A stretch of DNA of 64,000 nucleotides from Pseudomonas marvdashtae (GCF_014268655.2 NZ_JABWQX020000002.1:580501-644500), one strand, 5' to 3'; positions 18,407 through 29,402 are shown, numbered from the stretch's first letter. The notes: generated by a model from the sequence alone, not told the origin. Made by a program: numbers and translations.

Positions 18407-18558
18407 CGGATGGGGATGCCGATTTATATTGGTTTCCCGCCGGAACTGGCTTACAAAGCCGTGTTCCGATGGCGCGGTTTCAGCGCCAAGCTAGAGTGAA
18501 GGCAGGCTGCAAACAGCCTCAAAGAATTTTCGAAAATACGCCGCAGGAGAGATTCGCA

Positions 18559-19302
18559 ATGGCTCAGCAGGGCAGTGGTTATCAGGCTCGCTATAAACGC
18601 ATTCTACTCAAGCTTAGCGGCGAGGCCCTGATGGGCTCGGAAGAGTTCGGGATCGATCCGAAGGTGCTGGATCGCATGGCGCTGGAAGTCGGGCAGTTGG
18701 TCGGGATCGGCGTTCAGGTCGGCCTGGTCATCGGCGGCGGCAACCTGTTCCGTGGCGCGGCGTTGAGCGCGGCGGGCATGGATCGGGTCACGGGCGATCA
18801 CATGGGCATGCTGGCCACTGTGATGAACGCCTTGGCTATGCGCGACGCGCTGGAGCGTGCCAATATCTCGGCCATCGTGATGTCGGCCATTTCCATGGTT
18901 GGCGTGACCGATCACTATGATCGCCGCAAAGCCATGCGCCACCTCAATTCCAAGGAAGTGGTGATTTTTGCCGCCGGTACCGGCAATCCGTTTTTCACCA
19001 CGGATTCGGCCGCTTGCCTGCGAGCGATCGAGATCGACGCCGATGTCGTGCTCAAGGCAACCAAAGTGGACGGCGTGTATACCGCTGACCCATTCAAAGA
19101 CCCGCATGCCGAGAAGTTCGATCATCTGACCTACGATGAAGTGCTGGATCGCAAGCTGGGTGTAATGGATCTGACCGCCATCTGCCTGTGCCGCGACCAC
19201 AAGATGCCGCTGCGGGTTTTCAACATGAACAAGCCTGGCGCCCTGCTCAATATCGTACATGGCGGCGCCGAAGGAACACTGATCGAGGAAGGCAAGCAAT
19301 GA
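18559..19302 (+). CDS. pyrH: UMP kinase
   Basis: 247-residue amino-acid-kinase-fold enzyme making UDP from UMP, GTP-activated and UTP-inhibited. [20 protein letters not shown] and the [13 protein letters not shown] segment are diagnostic. ATG at 18559 with CAGGAGA upstream was chosen over a longer frame from 18469. Its stop overlaps the frr start (ATGA at 19299-19302), so frr is translationally coupled. Confidence 0.97.
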   Translation: MAQQGSGYQARYKRILLKLSGEALMGSEEFGIDPKVLDRMALEVGQLVGIGVQVGLVIGGGNLFRGAALSAAGMDRVTGDHMGMLATVMNALAMRDALERANISAIVMSAISMVGVTDHYDRRKAMRHLNSKEVVIFAAGTGNPFFTTDSAACLRAIEIDADVVLKATKVDGVYTADPFKDPHAEKFDHLTYDEVLDRKLGVMDLTAICLCRDHKMPLRVFNMNKPGALLNIVHGGAEGTLIEEGKQ

Positions 19303-19856
19303 TCAATGAAATCAAGAAAGACGCTGAAGAGCGCATGAAGAAGTCCTTGGAGTCTCTGAGCCACGCATTCGGCCAGATTCGTACCGGCAAGGCTCACCCG
19401 AGCATCCTCGGTAGCGTCATGGTGCCTTACTACGGCACTGACACACCGCTGAGCGGCGTCGCCAACGTCACCGTGAAAGATTCGCGCACCCTGCAGGTCG
19501 TGGCTTTCGAGCGCAACATGCTCGCTGCTGTAGACAAGGCGATCCAGAGCGCCGGTCTGAATCTCAACCCAACCAACCTGGGTGAGCTGCTGCTGATCCC
19601 GATGCCGGCCCTCACCGAGGAAACGCGCAAAGGCTTCACCAAACAGGCTCGTAGCGCAGCGGAAGACGCGCGTGTTGCCGTGCGCAATATCCGTCGTGAC
19701 GCGTTGGGTGAACTGAAGAAGCTGGTCAAGGATAAGGAAATCAGTGAAGACGAAGAGCGTCGTGCCATCGCTGATATCGATAAGCTGACAAAAGAATCCG
19801 AGGCCCAGATCACCAAGGCCACGGACGAGAAAGAAAAAGACCTGATGGCCGTATAA
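19299..19856 (+). CDS. frr: Ribosome recycling factor
   Basis: 185-residue tRNA-mimicking protein that splits post-termination ribosomes with EF-G. The start [20 protein letters not shown], the [12 protein letters not shown] motif and the long basic C-terminal helix pair ([13 protein letters not shown] to the end) match the family. It overlaps pyrH by 4 bp and is followed by uppS after 13 bp. Confidence 0.98.
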   Translation: MINEIKKDAEERMKKSLESLSHAFGQIRTGKAHPSILGSVMVPYYGTDTPLSGVANVTVKDSRTLQVVAFERNMLAAVDKAIQSAGLNLNPTNLGELLLIPMPALTEETRKGFTKQARSAAEDARVAVRNIRRDALGELKKLVKDKEISEDEERRAIADIDKLTKESEAQITKATDEKEKDLMAV

Positions 19857-19869
19857 GGGTCTCGCTTTA

Positions 19870-20625
19870 ATGGAAAAGACCAAGCAGGCCGTGCCGTTCG
19901 CGGTACCGCGCCATGTGGCGATCATCATGGACGGCAATAACCGCTGGGCCAAGAAACGCTTTATGCCTGGCGTTGCCGGGCACAAGGCGGGGGTCGATGC
20001 GGTTCGTGCTGTTATCGAAGTGTGCGCCGAGGCTGGGGTCGAGGTGCTCACTCTGTTCGCCTTCTCCAGCGAGAACTGGCAGCGTCCCGCCGATGAAGTC
20101 AGTGCCTTGATGGACCTGTTCCTCAAGGCCCTGCGGCGCGAAGCCAAGCGATTGGACGAGAACAGGATCTGCCTGCGGATCATTGGTGATCGCTCGCGTT
20201 TCCATCCTGAGCTGCAAGCCGCAATGCGTGAGGCTGAGGCTGCCACGGCTGGCGCCGATCGGTTTGTGCTGCAAATTGCTGCCAATTATGGCGGCCAGTG
20301 GGACATCGCCCAGGCGGCCCAGCGACTGGCGCGTGAAGTCCAGGCCGGTCACCTGCGGCCCGAAGACATCACCCCCGGGCTGTTGCAGGCCTGCCTGGCG
20401 ACCGGTGACCTGCCGTTGCCGGATTTGTGTATCCGCACCGGTGGCGAACACCGCATCAGCAATTTCCTGCTCTGGCAGCTGGCTTACGCCGAGCTGTACT
20501 TCTCCGACCTGTTCTGGCCGGACTTCAAACACGAAGCCATGCGCATCGCACTGGCCGATTTCGCTTCCCGTCAGCGTCGTTTCGGTAAAACGAGCGAGCA
20601 GATCGAAGCTGGAGCCCGGGTTTAA
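19870..20625 (+). CDS. uppS: Undecaprenyl diphosphate synthase (cis-prenyltransferase)
   Basis: 251-residue enzyme that extends farnesyl diphosphate with isopentenyl units to undecaprenyl diphosphate, the carrier for peptidoglycan and O-antigen. HVAIIMDGNNRWAKKR contains the catalytic Asp, FAFSSENWQRP the substrate loop, and CIRTGGEHRISNFLLWQLAY the diphosphate-binding end. Stop codon overlaps the cdsA start by one base. Confidence 0.97.
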   Translation: MEKTKQAVPFAVPRHVAIIMDGNNRWAKKRFMPGVAGHKAGVDAVRAVIEVCAEAGVEVLTLFAFSSENWQRPADEVSALMDLFLKALRREAKRLDENRICLRIIGDRSRFHPELQAAMREAEAATAGADRFVLQIAANYGGQWDIAQAAQRLAREVQAGHLRPEDITPGLLQACLATGDLPLPDLCIRTGGEHRISNFLLWQLAYAELYFSDLFWPDFKHEAMRIALADFASRQRRFGKTSEQIEAGARV

Positions 20626-21431
20626 TGCTAAAACAACGAATCATCACTGCCCTGATCCTGTTGCCCATCGCCTTGGGTGGTTTTTTCCTGCTCGAAGGGG
20701 CGGGCTTTGCCCTGTTCATCGGGCTGGTCGTGACTTTGGGTGCGTGGGAATGGGCGCGCCTGGCAGGTTTCGCCAGGCAGTCGGCGCGCGTGACCTATGC
20801 GGTGGCGGTCGCCGCCATGTTGTTCGTCATGTACCTGGTGCCCGGCATCGCGCCGTGGGTGCTGGGGGCGGCAGTGCTGTGGTGGGCGACGGCGACCTTC
20901 CTGGTGTTGACCTATCCGCGTACCACTCATCACTGGTCCAATGCCGCTACCAAGCTGATGATTGGTCTCTTGATCCTGCTGCCGGCCTGGCAGGGGCTGA
21001 TCTGGATCAAGCAGGGGCCGCTGGGCAACTGGCAGATCATGGCGGTGATGGTGCTGGTCTGGGGGGCTGATGTCGGTGCTTATTTCTCCGGTCGTGCTTT
21101 TGGCAAGCGCAAGCTGGCGCCAAAGGTCAGTCCTGGCAAGAGCTGGGAAGGTGTCTATGGTGGGCTGGCCTTGAGCCTGGTGATCACGGCTGTGGTCGGC
21201 TTCGTGCGCGACTGGACGGTCGCGCAGCTGCTGATGGGCCTGATCGGCGCAGCGATCATTGTATTTGTGTCGGTGGTCGGCGACCTGACCGAAAGCATGT
21301 TCAAGCGCCAATCCGGGATCAAGGACAGCAGTAACCTGCTGCCGGGCCACGGTGGCGTGCTCGATCGTATCGACAGCCTGACCGCCGCGATCCCAATCTT
21401 TGCAGTGCTGTTGTGGATGGCGGCATCGTGA
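20625..21431 (+). CDS. cdsA: Phosphatidate cytidylyltransferase
   Basis: 268-residue polytopic inner-membrane enzyme making CDP-diacylglycerol from phosphatidic acid and CTP. About eight hydrophobic segments; the C-terminal signature [21 protein letters not shown] with the following DRIDS motif is diagnostic. It links downstream of PlsB chemistry to phospholipid headgroup synthesis. Overlaps dxr by 4 bp (GTGA). Confidence 0.96.
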   Translation: MLKQRIITALILLPIALGGFFLLEGAGFALFIGLVVTLGAWEWARLAGFARQSARVTYAVAVAAMLFVMYLVPGIAPWVLGAAVLWWATATFLVLTYPRTTHHWSNAATKLMIGLLILLPAWQGLIWIKQGPLGNWQIMAVMVLVWGADVGAYFSGRAFGKRKLAPKVSPGKSWEGVYGGLALSLVITAVVGFVRDWTVAQLLMGLIGAAIIVFVSVVGDLTESMFKRQSGIKDSSNLLPGHGGVLDRIDSLTAAIPIFAVLLWMAAS

Positions 21432-22618
21432 GTCGTCCCCAGCAGATTACCGTCCTGGGTGCCACTGGTTCGATCGGTCTCAGTACGCTGGATGTCATCG
21501 GCCGGCATCCAGAGCGCTACCAGGTGTTTGCCCTCAGCGGTTTCACGCGCCTGAGTGAATTGCTGGCGCTGTGCATACGCCACGCGCCGCGGTTTGCCGT
21601 GGTGCCCGAGGCAGCCGTGGCGCAGGGGCTGCAGGACGATTTGCGCGCAGCCGGTTTGCAGACGCGTGTCCTGGTGGGGGAGGAGGGCCTGTGCCAGGTA
21701 GCCTCCGATCCGGAGGTCGATGCTGTTATGGCGGCAATTGTCGGCGCTGCGGGCTTGCGTCCGACGCTGGCTGCGGTCGAGGCGGGCAAGAAGATCCTGT
21801 TGGCCAACAAGGAAGCGCTGGTGATGTCCGGCGCACTGTTCATGCAGGCGGTGCGCAAAAGTGGCTCCGTGCTGTTGCCCATCGACAGCGAGCACAATGC
21901 GATTTTTCAATGCATGCCGCGAGATTTCTCTCGCGGCCTGGGCGTGGTGGGTGTACGCAGGATTCTTCTGACAGCCTCTGGCGGTCCGTTCCGGCAGACG
22001 CCGCTGGAAGAATTGGTGCATGTTACGCCCGAGCAGGCCTGTGCCCACCCGAACTGGTCCATGGGGCGCAAGATTTCCGTGGATTCGGCCAGCATGATGA
22101 ACAAGGGGCTGGAGCTGATCGAGGCCTGCTGGCTGTTCGATGCCCGGCCGTCCCAGGTCGAGGTGGTGATTCACCCGCAAAGCGTGATTCACTCCCTCGT
22201 GGATTACGTCGATGGGTCCGTGCTGGCACAGTTGGGCAACCCGGACATGCGCACGCCAATCGCCAATGCCCTGGCCTGGCCGGAGCGGATTGATTCGGGC
22301 GTGGCGCCGTTGGACTTGTTCGCCATTGCGCGCCTGGATTTCCAGGCGCCCGATGAGCAGCGCTTCCCGTGTCTTCGCTTGGCGCGACAGGCAGCCGAGG
22401 CGGGCGACAGTGCACCGGCCATGCTTAACGCCGCCAACGAAGTGGCGGTCGCGGCGTTTCTCGACGGGCGTGTCCGTTACCTCGAGATCGCGAGTATCAT
22501 CGAGGAGGTCCTGAATCTTCAGGCCGTGGTTTCACTCGATGACCTCGACGCGGTATTCACCGTGGATGCCAGGGCTCGAGAGCTGGCGGGTCAGTGGTTG
22601 AGGCGCCACGGGCGTTGA
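21428..22618 (+). CDS. dxr: 1-deoxy-D-xylulose 5-phosphate reductoisomerase
   Basis: 396-residue NADPH-dependent enzyme of the MEP pathway, the target of fosmidomycin. The NADPH loop LGATGSIG is near residue 10; [13 protein letters not shown] and SGGPF are the metal and flexible-loop motifs. The GTG at 21428, which overlaps the cdsA stop and has GGATGG upstream, gives the standard N-terminus ([16 protein letters not shown]). ispD and ispF of the same pathway lie further down in this window. Confidence 0.95.
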   Translation: MSRPQQITVLGATGSIGLSTLDVIGRHPERYQVFALSGFTRLSELLALCIRHAPRFAVVPEAAVAQGLQDDLRAAGLQTRVLVGEEGLCQVASDPEVDAVMAAIVGAAGLRPTLAAVEAGKKILLANKEALVMSGALFMQAVRKSGSVLLPIDSEHNAIFQCMPRDFSRGLGVVGVRRILLTASGGPFRQTPLEELVHVTPEQACAHPNWSMGRKISVDSASMMNKGLELIEACWLFDARPSQVEVVIHPQSVIHSLVDYVDGSVLAQLGNPDMRTPIANALAWPERIDSGVAPLDLFAIARLDFQAPDEQRFPCLRLARQAAEAGDSAPAMLNAANEVAVAAFLDGRVRYLEIASIIEEVLNLQAVVSLDDLDAVFTVDARARELAGQWLRRHGR

Positions 22619-22670
22619 GGCGGCGGTACGTTAGCCAGGGTTGTCCTGGACAGGATTGTGGAGAAAACAG

Positions 22671-24023
22671 ATGAGCGCGCTCTATATGATTGTCGGCACC
22701 CTGGTTGCGCTGGGGGTGCTGGTCACTTTTCACGAATTCGGCCATTTCTGGGTCGCGCGTCGCTGTGGCGTCAAGGTCCTGCGTTTTTCCGTCGGTTTCG
22801 GCATGCCGTTGCTGCGCTGGCACGACAAGCAGGGGACCGAATTTGTCGTGGCGGCCATCCCGCTGGGCGGCTACGTCAAGATGCTCGATGAGCGTGAGGG
22901 CGAAGTGCCCGCCGAGCAGCTCGATCAGTCCTTCAATCGCAAGACCGTTCGTCAGCGTATCGCCATCGTTGCGGCCGGGCCGATCGCCAACTTCCTGCTG
23001 GCCATGGTGTTTTTCTGGGCGCTGGCGATGTTGGGCAGCGAGCAGGTACGGCCGGTTATCGGTGCGGTCGAGGCGGGCAGCGTGGCGGCTCGCGCCGGAT
23101 TGAGCGCTGGCCAGGAAATCGTTGCCATAGATGGTGAACCGACCTCGGGCTGGGCTGCCGTCAACCTGCAACTGGTACGTCGCCTGGGTGAAAGCGGTTC
23201 GTTGCAACTGCTGGTGCGTGAGCAGGGATCGACGGCGGATTTGCCCCGGGAGCTGATGCTCGATAATTGGCTCAAGGGTGCCGACGAACCAGACCCGATC
23301 CGTTCCCTGGGGATTCGCCCATGGCGGCCGGCGTTGCCACCAGTGGTGGCTGAACTTGATCCGAAAGGCCCGGCTCAGGCCGCTGGCTTGAAGGCCGGTG
23401 ACCGCTTGCTGGCTTTCGATGGCCAGCCGGTCAGTGACTGGCAGCAGGTAGTCGACTCGGTTCGTGTACGTCCTGATACCAAGATTGTGCTGCGTGTCGA
23501 ACGCGACGGTGCTTCAATCGACGTCCCGGTGAACTTGGCCGCCCGCGGCGAAAGCAAGGCGCCGACCGGTTATCTGGGGGCTGGCGTCAAGGCTGTCGAG
23601 TGGCCAGCGGAAATGATCCGCGAGGTCAGCTTCGGTCCTGTCGCGGCCATTGGAGAGGGTGCGCGGCGTACTTGGACCATGAGTGTCCTGACCCTAGACT
23701 CGCTCAAGAAAATGTTGTTCGGCGAGCTCTCGGTAAAAAACTTGAGTGGACCGATAACCATTGCTAAAGTGGCGGGCGCTTCTGCCCAGTCGGGCGTCGC
23801 TGATTTCCTGAATTTCCTTGCTTATCTGAGCATTAGCCTGGGGGTTCTGAATTTGCTGCCCATTCCGGTACTGGATGGGGGGCATCTGCTGTTTTATCTG
23901 ATCGAGTGGGCGCGTGGTCGTCCCTTGTCGGATCGGGTGCAAGGTTGGGGGATACAGATCGGTATCAGCTTGGTGGTCGGGGTGATGTTGCTTGCCTTGG
24001 TCAACGATCTGGGTCGTCTGTAA
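22671..24023 (+). CDS. rseP: Site-2 zinc metalloprotease RseP (MucP)
   Basis: 450-residue intramembrane protease that cuts the anti-sigma factor (MucA/RseA type) and so releases the envelope-stress sigma factor. HEFGH at residues 21-25 in the first membrane helix is the zinc site; LLPIPVLDGGHLLF near the C-terminus gives the third ligand. Two PDZ domains lie between, seen as the repeated GLSAGQEIVAIDG and GLKAGDRLLAFDG motifs. In pseudomonads the pathway leads to AlgU. It precedes bamA, whose defects trigger the same response. Confidence 0.95.
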   Translation: MSALYMIVGTLVALGVLVTFHEFGHFWVARRCGVKVLRFSVGFGMPLLRWHDKQGTEFVVAAIPLGGYVKMLDEREGEVPAEQLDQSFNRKTVRQRIAIVAAGPIANFLLAMVFFWALAMLGSEQVRPVIGAVEAGSVAARAGLSAGQEIVAIDGEPTSGWAAVNLQLVRRLGESGSLQLLVREQGSTADLPRELMLDNWLKGADEPDPIRSLGIRPWRPALPPVVAELDPKGPAQAAGLKAGDRLLAFDGQPVSDWQQVVDSVRVRPDTKIVLRVERDGASIDVPVNLAARGESKAPTGYLGAGVKAVEWPAEMIREVSFGPVAAIGEGARRTWTMSVLTLDSLKKMLFGELSVKNLSGPITIAKVAGASAQSGVADFLNFLAYLSISLGVLNLLPIPVLDGGHLLFYLIEWARGRPLSDRVQGWGIQIGISLVVGVMLLALVNDLGRL

Positions 24024-24043
24024 CGCTTCGCTGAATTGCGAAT

Positions 24044-24072
24044 CTGCCGCATTTTGCGGCAGTTTGTTTATT
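24044..24072 (+). terminator. Hairpin with T-rich tail between rseP and bamA
   Basis: CTGCCGCA-TTT-TGCGGCAG (24044-24062) followed by TTTGTTTATTG. The stem is perfect, the T tract interrupted; probably a weak terminator or attenuator before bamA. Confidence 0.5.
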
Positions 24073-24097
24073 GCCAGTTGGAATAAGAAAGGACTTC

Positions 24098-26473
24098 ATG
24101 AAACGTCTGCTGCTAACTGCGGTTCTCACCGTATTGATGATCGCCGAAGTTCACGCCGAGTCCTTCACTATCTCTGATATTCGCGTCAACGGCCTCCAGC
24201 GGGTTTCCGCGGGTAGCGTCTTTGGTGCCTTGCCGCTCAACGTCGGCGAGCAAGCGGATGATCGGCGCCTGGTGGAATCCACTCGCGCTCTGTTCAAGAC
24301 CGGCTTCTTTCAAGATATCCAGCTGGGCCGTGACGGCAATGTCCTGGTCATCACGGTCGTCGAGCGCCCGTCGGTCGCCAGTATCGAGATCGAAGGCAAC
24401 AAGGCGATCTCCACTGAAGACCTGATGAAAGGCCTCAAGCAATCCGGCCTGGCCGAAGGCGAGATATTCCAGCGCGCCACCCTCGAAGGTGTGCGCAACG
24501 AGCTGCAACGCCAGTACGTTGCCCAGGGCCGCTATTCGGCCACGGTCGACACCGAAGTGGTGCCGCAGCCGCGCAACCGCGTCGGCCTGAAGGTCAACAT
24601 CAACGAAGGCACCGTTGCGGCCATCCAGCACATCAACGTGGTGGGCAACACTGTCTTCCCCGATGAAGACCTGATCGACCTGTTCGAACTCAAGACCACC
24701 AACTGGTTGTCGTTCTTCAAGAACGATGACAAGTACGCCCGTGAAAAACTCTCCGGTGACCTGGAGCGCCTGCGTTCCTACTACCTGGACCGTGGCTACA
24801 TCAACATGGACATCGCCTCGACCCAGGTGTCCATCACTCCGGACAAGAAACACGTCTACATCACCGTCAACGTCAACGAAGGCGAGAAATACACCGTTCG
24901 TGACGTCAAGCTCAGTGGTGACCTGAAGGTTCCCGAGGACCAGGTCAAGTCGCTGTTGCTGGTGCAGAAGGGCCAGGTGTTCTCGCGCAAGCTGATGACC
25001 ACCACCTCTGAACTGATCACCCGTCGCCTGGGTAACGAGGGCTACACCTTCGCCAACGTCAACGGCGTGCCGCAGCCGCACGATGAAGACCATACCGTCG
25101 ACATCACCTTCGCCGTGGATCCGGGCAAGCGTGCCTACGTCAACCGCATCAACTTCCGTGGCAACACCAAGTCCGAGGACGAAGTGCTGCGCCGTGAAAT
25201 GCGCCAGATGGAAGGTGGCTGGGCGTCGACCTACCTGATCGACCAGTCCAAGACCCGCCTGGAGCGCCTGGGCTTCTTCAAGGAAGTCAACGTCGAGACC
25301 CCGGCTGTACCGGGCGTCGATGACCAGGTCGATGTGAACTACAGTGTCGAAGAGCAGGCTTCCGGCTCGATCACCGCCAGCGTCGGTTTCGCCCAGAGTG
25401 CGGGCCTGATCCTCGGTGGTTCGATCACCCAGAACAACTTCCTGGGTACCGGTAACAAGGTCAGCATCGGCTTGACCCGCAGCGAATACCAGACCCGCTA
25501 CAACTTCGGCTTCGTGGACCCCTACTGGACTGCCGACGGCGTAAGCCTGGGCTACAACGCCTTTTATCGCACCACCGACTATGACGAACTCGATTCCGAT
25601 GTATCCAGCTATGCAGTAGACAGCTTGGGTGCCGGCGTCAACGTGGGCTATCCAATCAGCGAGACTTCGCGCCTTACATTCGGCCTCACCGCCCAGCAGG
25701 ACGAGATCAGCACTGGCCGCTATACCGTTGACGAGATCTTCGATTTCGTCAACAAGGAAGGCGACAAGTACCTGAACTTCAAGGCGTCTGTCGGCTGGTC
25801 CGAATCGACCCTGAACAAAGGTGTACTGGCGACCCGCGGCCGTTCCCAGAGCCTGGTCCTGGAAACGACTACGCCTGGCAGCGACCTGTCGTTCTTCAAG
25901 ATCGACTATCGAGGCCAGCTGTTCCAGCCGTTGACCGACAACTACACCATGCGCCTGCACACCGAGCTGGGTTATGGCGACGGTTACGGTTCGACTGACG
26001 GCCTGCCGTTCTACGAGAACTACTATGCCGGTGGTTTCAACTCGGTACGTGGCTTCAAGGACAGCACCCTGGGCCCGCGCAGTACGCCGAGCCGAGGCAA
26101 CAACCCAGGCACCATTGCCGACCCGGACCAGGATCCACTGCCGTTCGGTGGCAACGTGCTCATCCAGGGCGGCGCCGAAATCCTGTTCCCGATGCCGTTC
26201 GTCAAGGATCAGCGCTCCCTGCGTACCTCGGTATTCTGGGATGTGGGTAACGTGTTCGACTCCAGTTGCGACGACACCACCAACGCTAACGGTACGAGCT
26301 CCAATACCAAGTGCAATGACATCAGCCTGAGCAACCTGGCCAGCTCAGTCGGCGTGGGCGTGACCTGGGTCACCGCGCTGGGTCCATTGAGCTTCGCGTT
26401 GGCAATGCCGATCAAGAAACCGGATGACGCTGAAACTCAAGTGTTCCAATTCTCCCTCGGCCAGACGTTCTAA
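24098..26473 (+). CDS. bamA: Outer-membrane protein assembly factor BamA
   Basis: 791-residue essential insertase of the BAM complex. A signal peptide ends at EVHA-ES (residue 20/21); five POTRA domains follow up to about residue 420, then a 16-strand barrel with the closing phenylalanine (QFSLGQTF). The ATG at 24098 has AAAGGA upstream; the open frame starts nine codons earlier. In P. aeruginosa the orthologue is called Opr86. The neighbours skp and lpxD-lpxB build other parts of the outer membrane. Confidence 0.97.
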   Translation: MKRLLLTAVLTVLMIAEVHAESFTISDIRVNGLQRVSAGSVFGALPLNVGEQADDRRLVESTRALFKTGFFQDIQLGRDGNVLVITVVERPSVASIEIEGNKAISTEDLMKGLKQSGLAEGEIFQRATLEGVRNELQRQYVAQGRYSATVDTEVVPQPRNRVGLKVNINEGTVAAIQHINVVGNTVFPDEDLIDLFELKTTNWLSFFKNDDKYAREKLSGDLERLRSYYLDRGYINMDIASTQVSITPDKKHVYITVNVNEGEKYTVRDVKLSGDLKVPEDQVKSLLLVQKGQVFSRKLMTTTSELITRRLGNEGYTFANVNGVPQPHDEDHTVDITFAVDPGKRAYVNRINFRGNTKSEDEVLRREMRQMEGGWASTYLIDQSKTRLERLGFFKEVNVETPAVPGVDDQVDVNYSVEEQASGSITASVGFAQSAGLILGGSITQNNFLGTGNKVSIGLTRSEYQTRYNFGFVDPYWTADGVSLGYNAFYRTTDYDELDSDVSSYAVDSLGAGVNVGYPISETSRLTFGLTAQQDEISTGRYTVDEIFDFVNKEGDKYLNFKASVGWSESTLNKGVLATRGRSQSLVLETTTPGSDLSFFKIDYRGQLFQPLTDNYTMRLHTELGYGDGYGSTDGLPFYENYYAGGFNSVRGFKDSTLGPRSTPSRGNNPGTIADPDQDPLPFGGNVLIQGGAEILFPMPFVKDQRSLRTSVFWDVGNVFDSSCDDTTNANGTSSNTKCNDISLSNLASSVGVGVTWVTALGPLSFALAMPIKKPDDAETQVFQFSLGQTF

Positions 26474-26518
26474 GCGTCTGACCCAAGATAACGACAATGG
26501 ATTTTGTAGGAGTACATC

Positions 26519-27022
26519 GTGCGTAAGTTGACTCAATTGGTTCTCCTGGCGACCGTACTGGTCGCGGGTCCGGCTTTTGCCGACATGAAGATCGCCGTAC
26601 TGAATTATCAGATGGCCCTGCTGGAATCCGACGCGGCGAAGAAATACGCCGTGGATGCGGAGAAAAAATTTGGCCCGCAACTGACCAAGCTCAAGGGCCT
26701 GGAAAGCAGTGCCAAGGGTATCCAGGATCGTCTGGTCGCCGGTGGTGACAAGATGGCCCAAGGCGAGCGCGAGCGCCTGGAGCTTGAATTCAAGCAGAAG
26801 GCCCGGGACTTCCAGTTCCAGTCCAAGGAGCTGAACGAAGCAAAAGCTGTTGCTGACCGTGAAATGCTCAAGCAGCTCAAGCCGAAACTCGACAGCGCTG
26901 TGGAAGAAGTCATCAAGAAAGGTGGTTTTGACCTGGTGTTCGAGCGTGGTGCAGTGATCGATGTCAAACCTCAATACGACATCACGCGCCAGGTTATCGA
27001 GCGCATGAATCAGCTGAAGTAA
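26519..27022 (+). CDS. skp: Periplasmic chaperone Skp/OmpH, GTG start
   Basis: 167 residues with a signal peptide cut after GPAFA (residue 21) and a mature part dominated by long charged helices (about 60-130), the tentacles of the trimeric Skp. It keeps unfolded outer-membrane proteins soluble on the way to BamA. GTG at 26519 is preceded by GGAG at the right distance. The gene sits between bamA and lpxD as in most gammaproteobacteria. Confidence 0.93.
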   Translation: MRKLTQLVLLATVLVAGPAFADMKIAVLNYQMALLESDAAKKYAVDAEKKFGPQLTKLKGLESSAKGIQDRLVAGGDKMAQGERERLELEFKQKARDFQFQSKELNEAKAVADREMLKQLKPKLDSAVEEVIKKGGFDLVFERGAVIDVKPQYDITRQVIERMNQLK

Positions 27023-27025
27023 TCC

Positions 27026-28081
27026 ATGACAGCGACTATCAAGCTCGGCCAATTGGCCGAGTTCCTCGGCGCCACCCTGCGTGGCGACCCGGAGAAGGCA
27101 ATTACTGGGCTAGCCACTTTGCAAGAGGCTGGCCCAGCTCAGTTGAGCTTCCTGGCAAATCCTCAATACCGCAAATACCTGGCTGACAGCCGGGCTGCCG
27201 CGCTGTTGCTCAAGGCTGGCGATGCCGAAGGGTTTGCCGGCGATGCGCTGATAGTGCCCGATCCGTACCTGGCGTATGCGCGCATTTCCCATCTGTTCGA
27301 TCCCAAGCCGAAGTCGGCCGCTGGCATTCATCCCAGCGCGGTGATCGCGGCGGATGCCCTGGTTGACCCCTCGGCCAGCATCGGTCCTTTTGTCGTCATC
27401 GAAAGCGCGGCCCGAATCGGTGCCGGCGTCACGCTGGGCGCCCATTGCGTCATTGGCGCACGCAGCGAGATAGGCGAAGGCGGCTGGCTGGCGCCACGCG
27501 TGACCCTGTACCACGATGTGCGCATCGGCAAGCGGGTGGTGATCCAGTCCGGCGCTGTGCTGGGCGGTGAAGGGTTCGGTTTCGCCAACGAAAAAGGCAT
27601 TTGGCAGAAGATCGCCCAAGTCGGCGGTGTCACCGTTGGCGATGACGTGGAAATCGGCGTCAATACCGCGATTGACCGTGGTGCCCTGGCCGATACCGTA
27701 ATAGGCAATGGCGTCAAGCTCGACAACCAGATCCAGATCGCCCACAACGTCCAGGTCGGTGACCACACCGCCATGGCTGCCTGCGTGGGCATCTCCGGCA
27801 GCACCAAGATCGGCAAGCATTGCATGTTGGCCGGTGGCGTAGGGCTGGTGGGACACATCGATATCTGTGACAACGTTTTCCTGACCGGCATGACCATGGT
27901 TACCCACTCGATTACCGAGCCGGGTGCCTATTCTTCCGGTACGGCCATGCAGCCGGCAGCCGAATGGCGCAAGAGCGCGGCGCGTATCCGCCAGCTCGAC
28001 GACATCGCGCGGCGCCTGAAACAGATGGAAAAGCGTGTAGGGGACGTGACCCCTGGCGGCAATGCTTCATCAGATGGCTGA
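27026..28081 (+). CDS. lpxD: UDP-3-O-(3-hydroxyacyl)glucosamine N-acyltransferase
   Basis: 351-residue trimeric enzyme adding the second hydroxyacyl chain in lipid A synthesis. An N-terminal uridine-binding domain (to about 100) is followed by many left-handed beta-helix hexapeptide turns ([20 protein letters not shown] and onward) with the catalytic His in [17 protein letters not shown]-terminal helix carries [16 protein letters not shown]. It begins 4 bp after skp. Confidence 0.97.
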   Translation: MTATIKLGQLAEFLGATLRGDPEKAITGLATLQEAGPAQLSFLANPQYRKYLADSRAAALLLKAGDAEGFAGDALIVPDPYLAYARISHLFDPKPKSAAGIHPSAVIAADALVDPSASIGPFVVIESAARIGAGVTLGAHCVIGARSEIGEGGWLAPRVTLYHDVRIGKRVVIQSGAVLGGEGFGFANEKGIWQKIAQVGGVTVGDDVEIGVNTAIDRGALADTVIGNGVKLDNQIQIAHNVQVGDHTAMAACVGISGSTKIGKHCMLAGGVGLVGHIDICDNVFLTGMTMVTHSITEPGAYSSGTAMQPAAEWRKSAARIRQLDDIARRLKQMEKRVGDVTPGGNASSDG

Positions 28082-28186
28082 TACCATTTCCATATCAAGT
28101 GTGCACAGCCGTTAGGGCATCTTGATTTGCTAGCGGAGTGCGCGTCACTCGTGCGCTCCCAATCTTTACATAGGCTTCCCCCCGAA

Positions 28187-28627
28187 ATGATGGACATCAA
28201 CGAGATTCGCGAATACCTGCCTCACCGTTACCCGTTCCTGCTGGTGGATCGGGTCGTGGACCTGGATGTTGAAGGCAAGCGCATTCGCGCCTACAAGAAT
28301 GTCAGCATCAACGAGCCGTTCTTCAATGGTCACTTCCCCGCGCACCCAATCATGCCGGGCGTATTGATCATCGAGGCGATGGCCCAGGCTGCCGGGATCC
28401 TTGGTTTCAAAATGCTCGACGTAAAGCCTGCCGACGGCACGCTTTATTATTTTGTCGGCTCCGACAAGCTGCGCTTCCGCCAGCCTGTCACCCCGGGCGA
28501 TCAGTTGATCCTCGAGGCCAAATTCATCAGCTGCAAGCGCCAGATCTGGAAATTCGAGTGCCAGGCTTCGGTCGACGGCAAGCCGGTCTGCTCCGCTGAA
28601 ATCATCTGCGCGGAACGCAAGCTATGA
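28187..28627 (+). CDS. fabZ: 3-hydroxyacyl-ACP dehydratase FabZ
   Basis: 146-residue hot-dog fold dehydratase of fatty acid elongation. [22 protein letters not shown] holds the catalytic H49 and E63. Two adjacent ATGs (28187, 28190) are possible; pseudomonad FabZ proteins usually begin [17 protein letters not shown]. No Shine-Dalgarno sequence is visible (upstream is TTCCCCCCGAA), although the gene is 105 bp downstream of lpxD. It shares its 3-hydroxyacyl-ACP substrates with LpxA and LpxD, hence the clustering. Confidence 0.96.
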   Translation: MMDINEIREYLPHRYPFLLVDRVVDLDVEGKRIRAYKNVSINEPFFNGHFPAHPIMPGVLIIEAMAQAAGILGFKMLDVKPADGTLYYFVGSDKLRFRQPVTPGDQLILEAKFISCKRQIWKFECQASVDGKPVCSAEIICAERKL

Positions 28628-29400
28628 GTTTGATTGACCCTCGCGCAATCATCGATCCGACGGCCGTGCTGGCCGCCGATGTCGAGGTTGGCCCTTGGTC
28701 GATCATCGGCGCAGGTGTGGAAATCGGCGAGGGCACGGTGATCGGCCCCCACGTAATTCTCAAGGGGCCGACCCGGATCGGCCGGCACAATCGCATCTAC
28801 CAGTTTTCGTCGGTAGGCGAGGACACGCCCGATCTCAAGTACAAAGGTGAAGAAACGCGTCTGGTCATCGGCGATCACAATGTGATCCGCGAAGGCGTGA
28901 CGATTCACCGTGGCACCGTTCAGGACCGTTCCGAAACGACCCTGGGCGACCACAACCTGATCATGGCGTATGCCCACATCGGTCATGACAGCGTTATCGG
29001 CAACCATTGCATCCTGGTCAACAACACCGCGCTGGCCGGCCACGTGCATGTGGACGATTGGGCGATCCTGTCCGGGTTTACCCTGGTCCATCAGTATTGC
29101 CATATCGGCGCCCACAGTTTTTCCGGCATGGGCACGGCCATCGGCAAGGACGTTCCAGCCTACGTCACCGTGTTCGGTAACCCGGCCGAAGCCCGCAGCA
29201 TGAACTTCGAAGGCATGCGCCGCCGTGGTTTCAGCGAAGAGGCAATTACCGCGCTGCGTCGGGCCTACAAGGTCGTGTATCGCCAGGGCCTTACCGTCGA
29301 GCAGGCGCTCGCCGAGCTGGCCGAGGCTTCGGCGCAGTACCCGGAAGTCGCGATCTTCCGCGATTCCATCCAGTCTTCGACCCGCGGCATCACTCGCTGA
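28624..29400 (+). CDS. lpxA: UDP-N-acetylglucosamine acyltransferase
   Basis: 258-residue first enzyme of lipid A synthesis; adds a 3-hydroxyacyl chain to UDP-GlcNAc. Left-handed beta-helix repeats cover the first two thirds; the catalytic His lies in [16 protein letters not shown] near residue 121. Overlaps fabZ by 4 bp (ATGA). Confidence 0.97.
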   Translation: MSLIDPRAIIDPTAVLAADVEVGPWSIIGAGVEIGEGTVIGPHVILKGPTRIGRHNRIYQFSSVGEDTPDLKYKGEETRLVIGDHNVIREGVTIHRGTVQDRSETTLGDHNLIMAYAHIGHDSVIGNHCILVNNTALAGHVHVDDWAILSGFTLVHQYCHIGAHSFSGMGTAIGKDVPAYVTVFGNPAEARSMNFEGMRRRGFSEEAITALRRAYKVVYRQGLTVEQALAELAEASAQYPEVAIFRDSIQSSTRGITR

Positions 29401-29402
29401 CC

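Noticed and set aside
24113..25960. A 615-codon open frame on the minus strand
   Set aside because: Antisense to bamA, whose signal peptide, POTRA domains and barrel end are clear.
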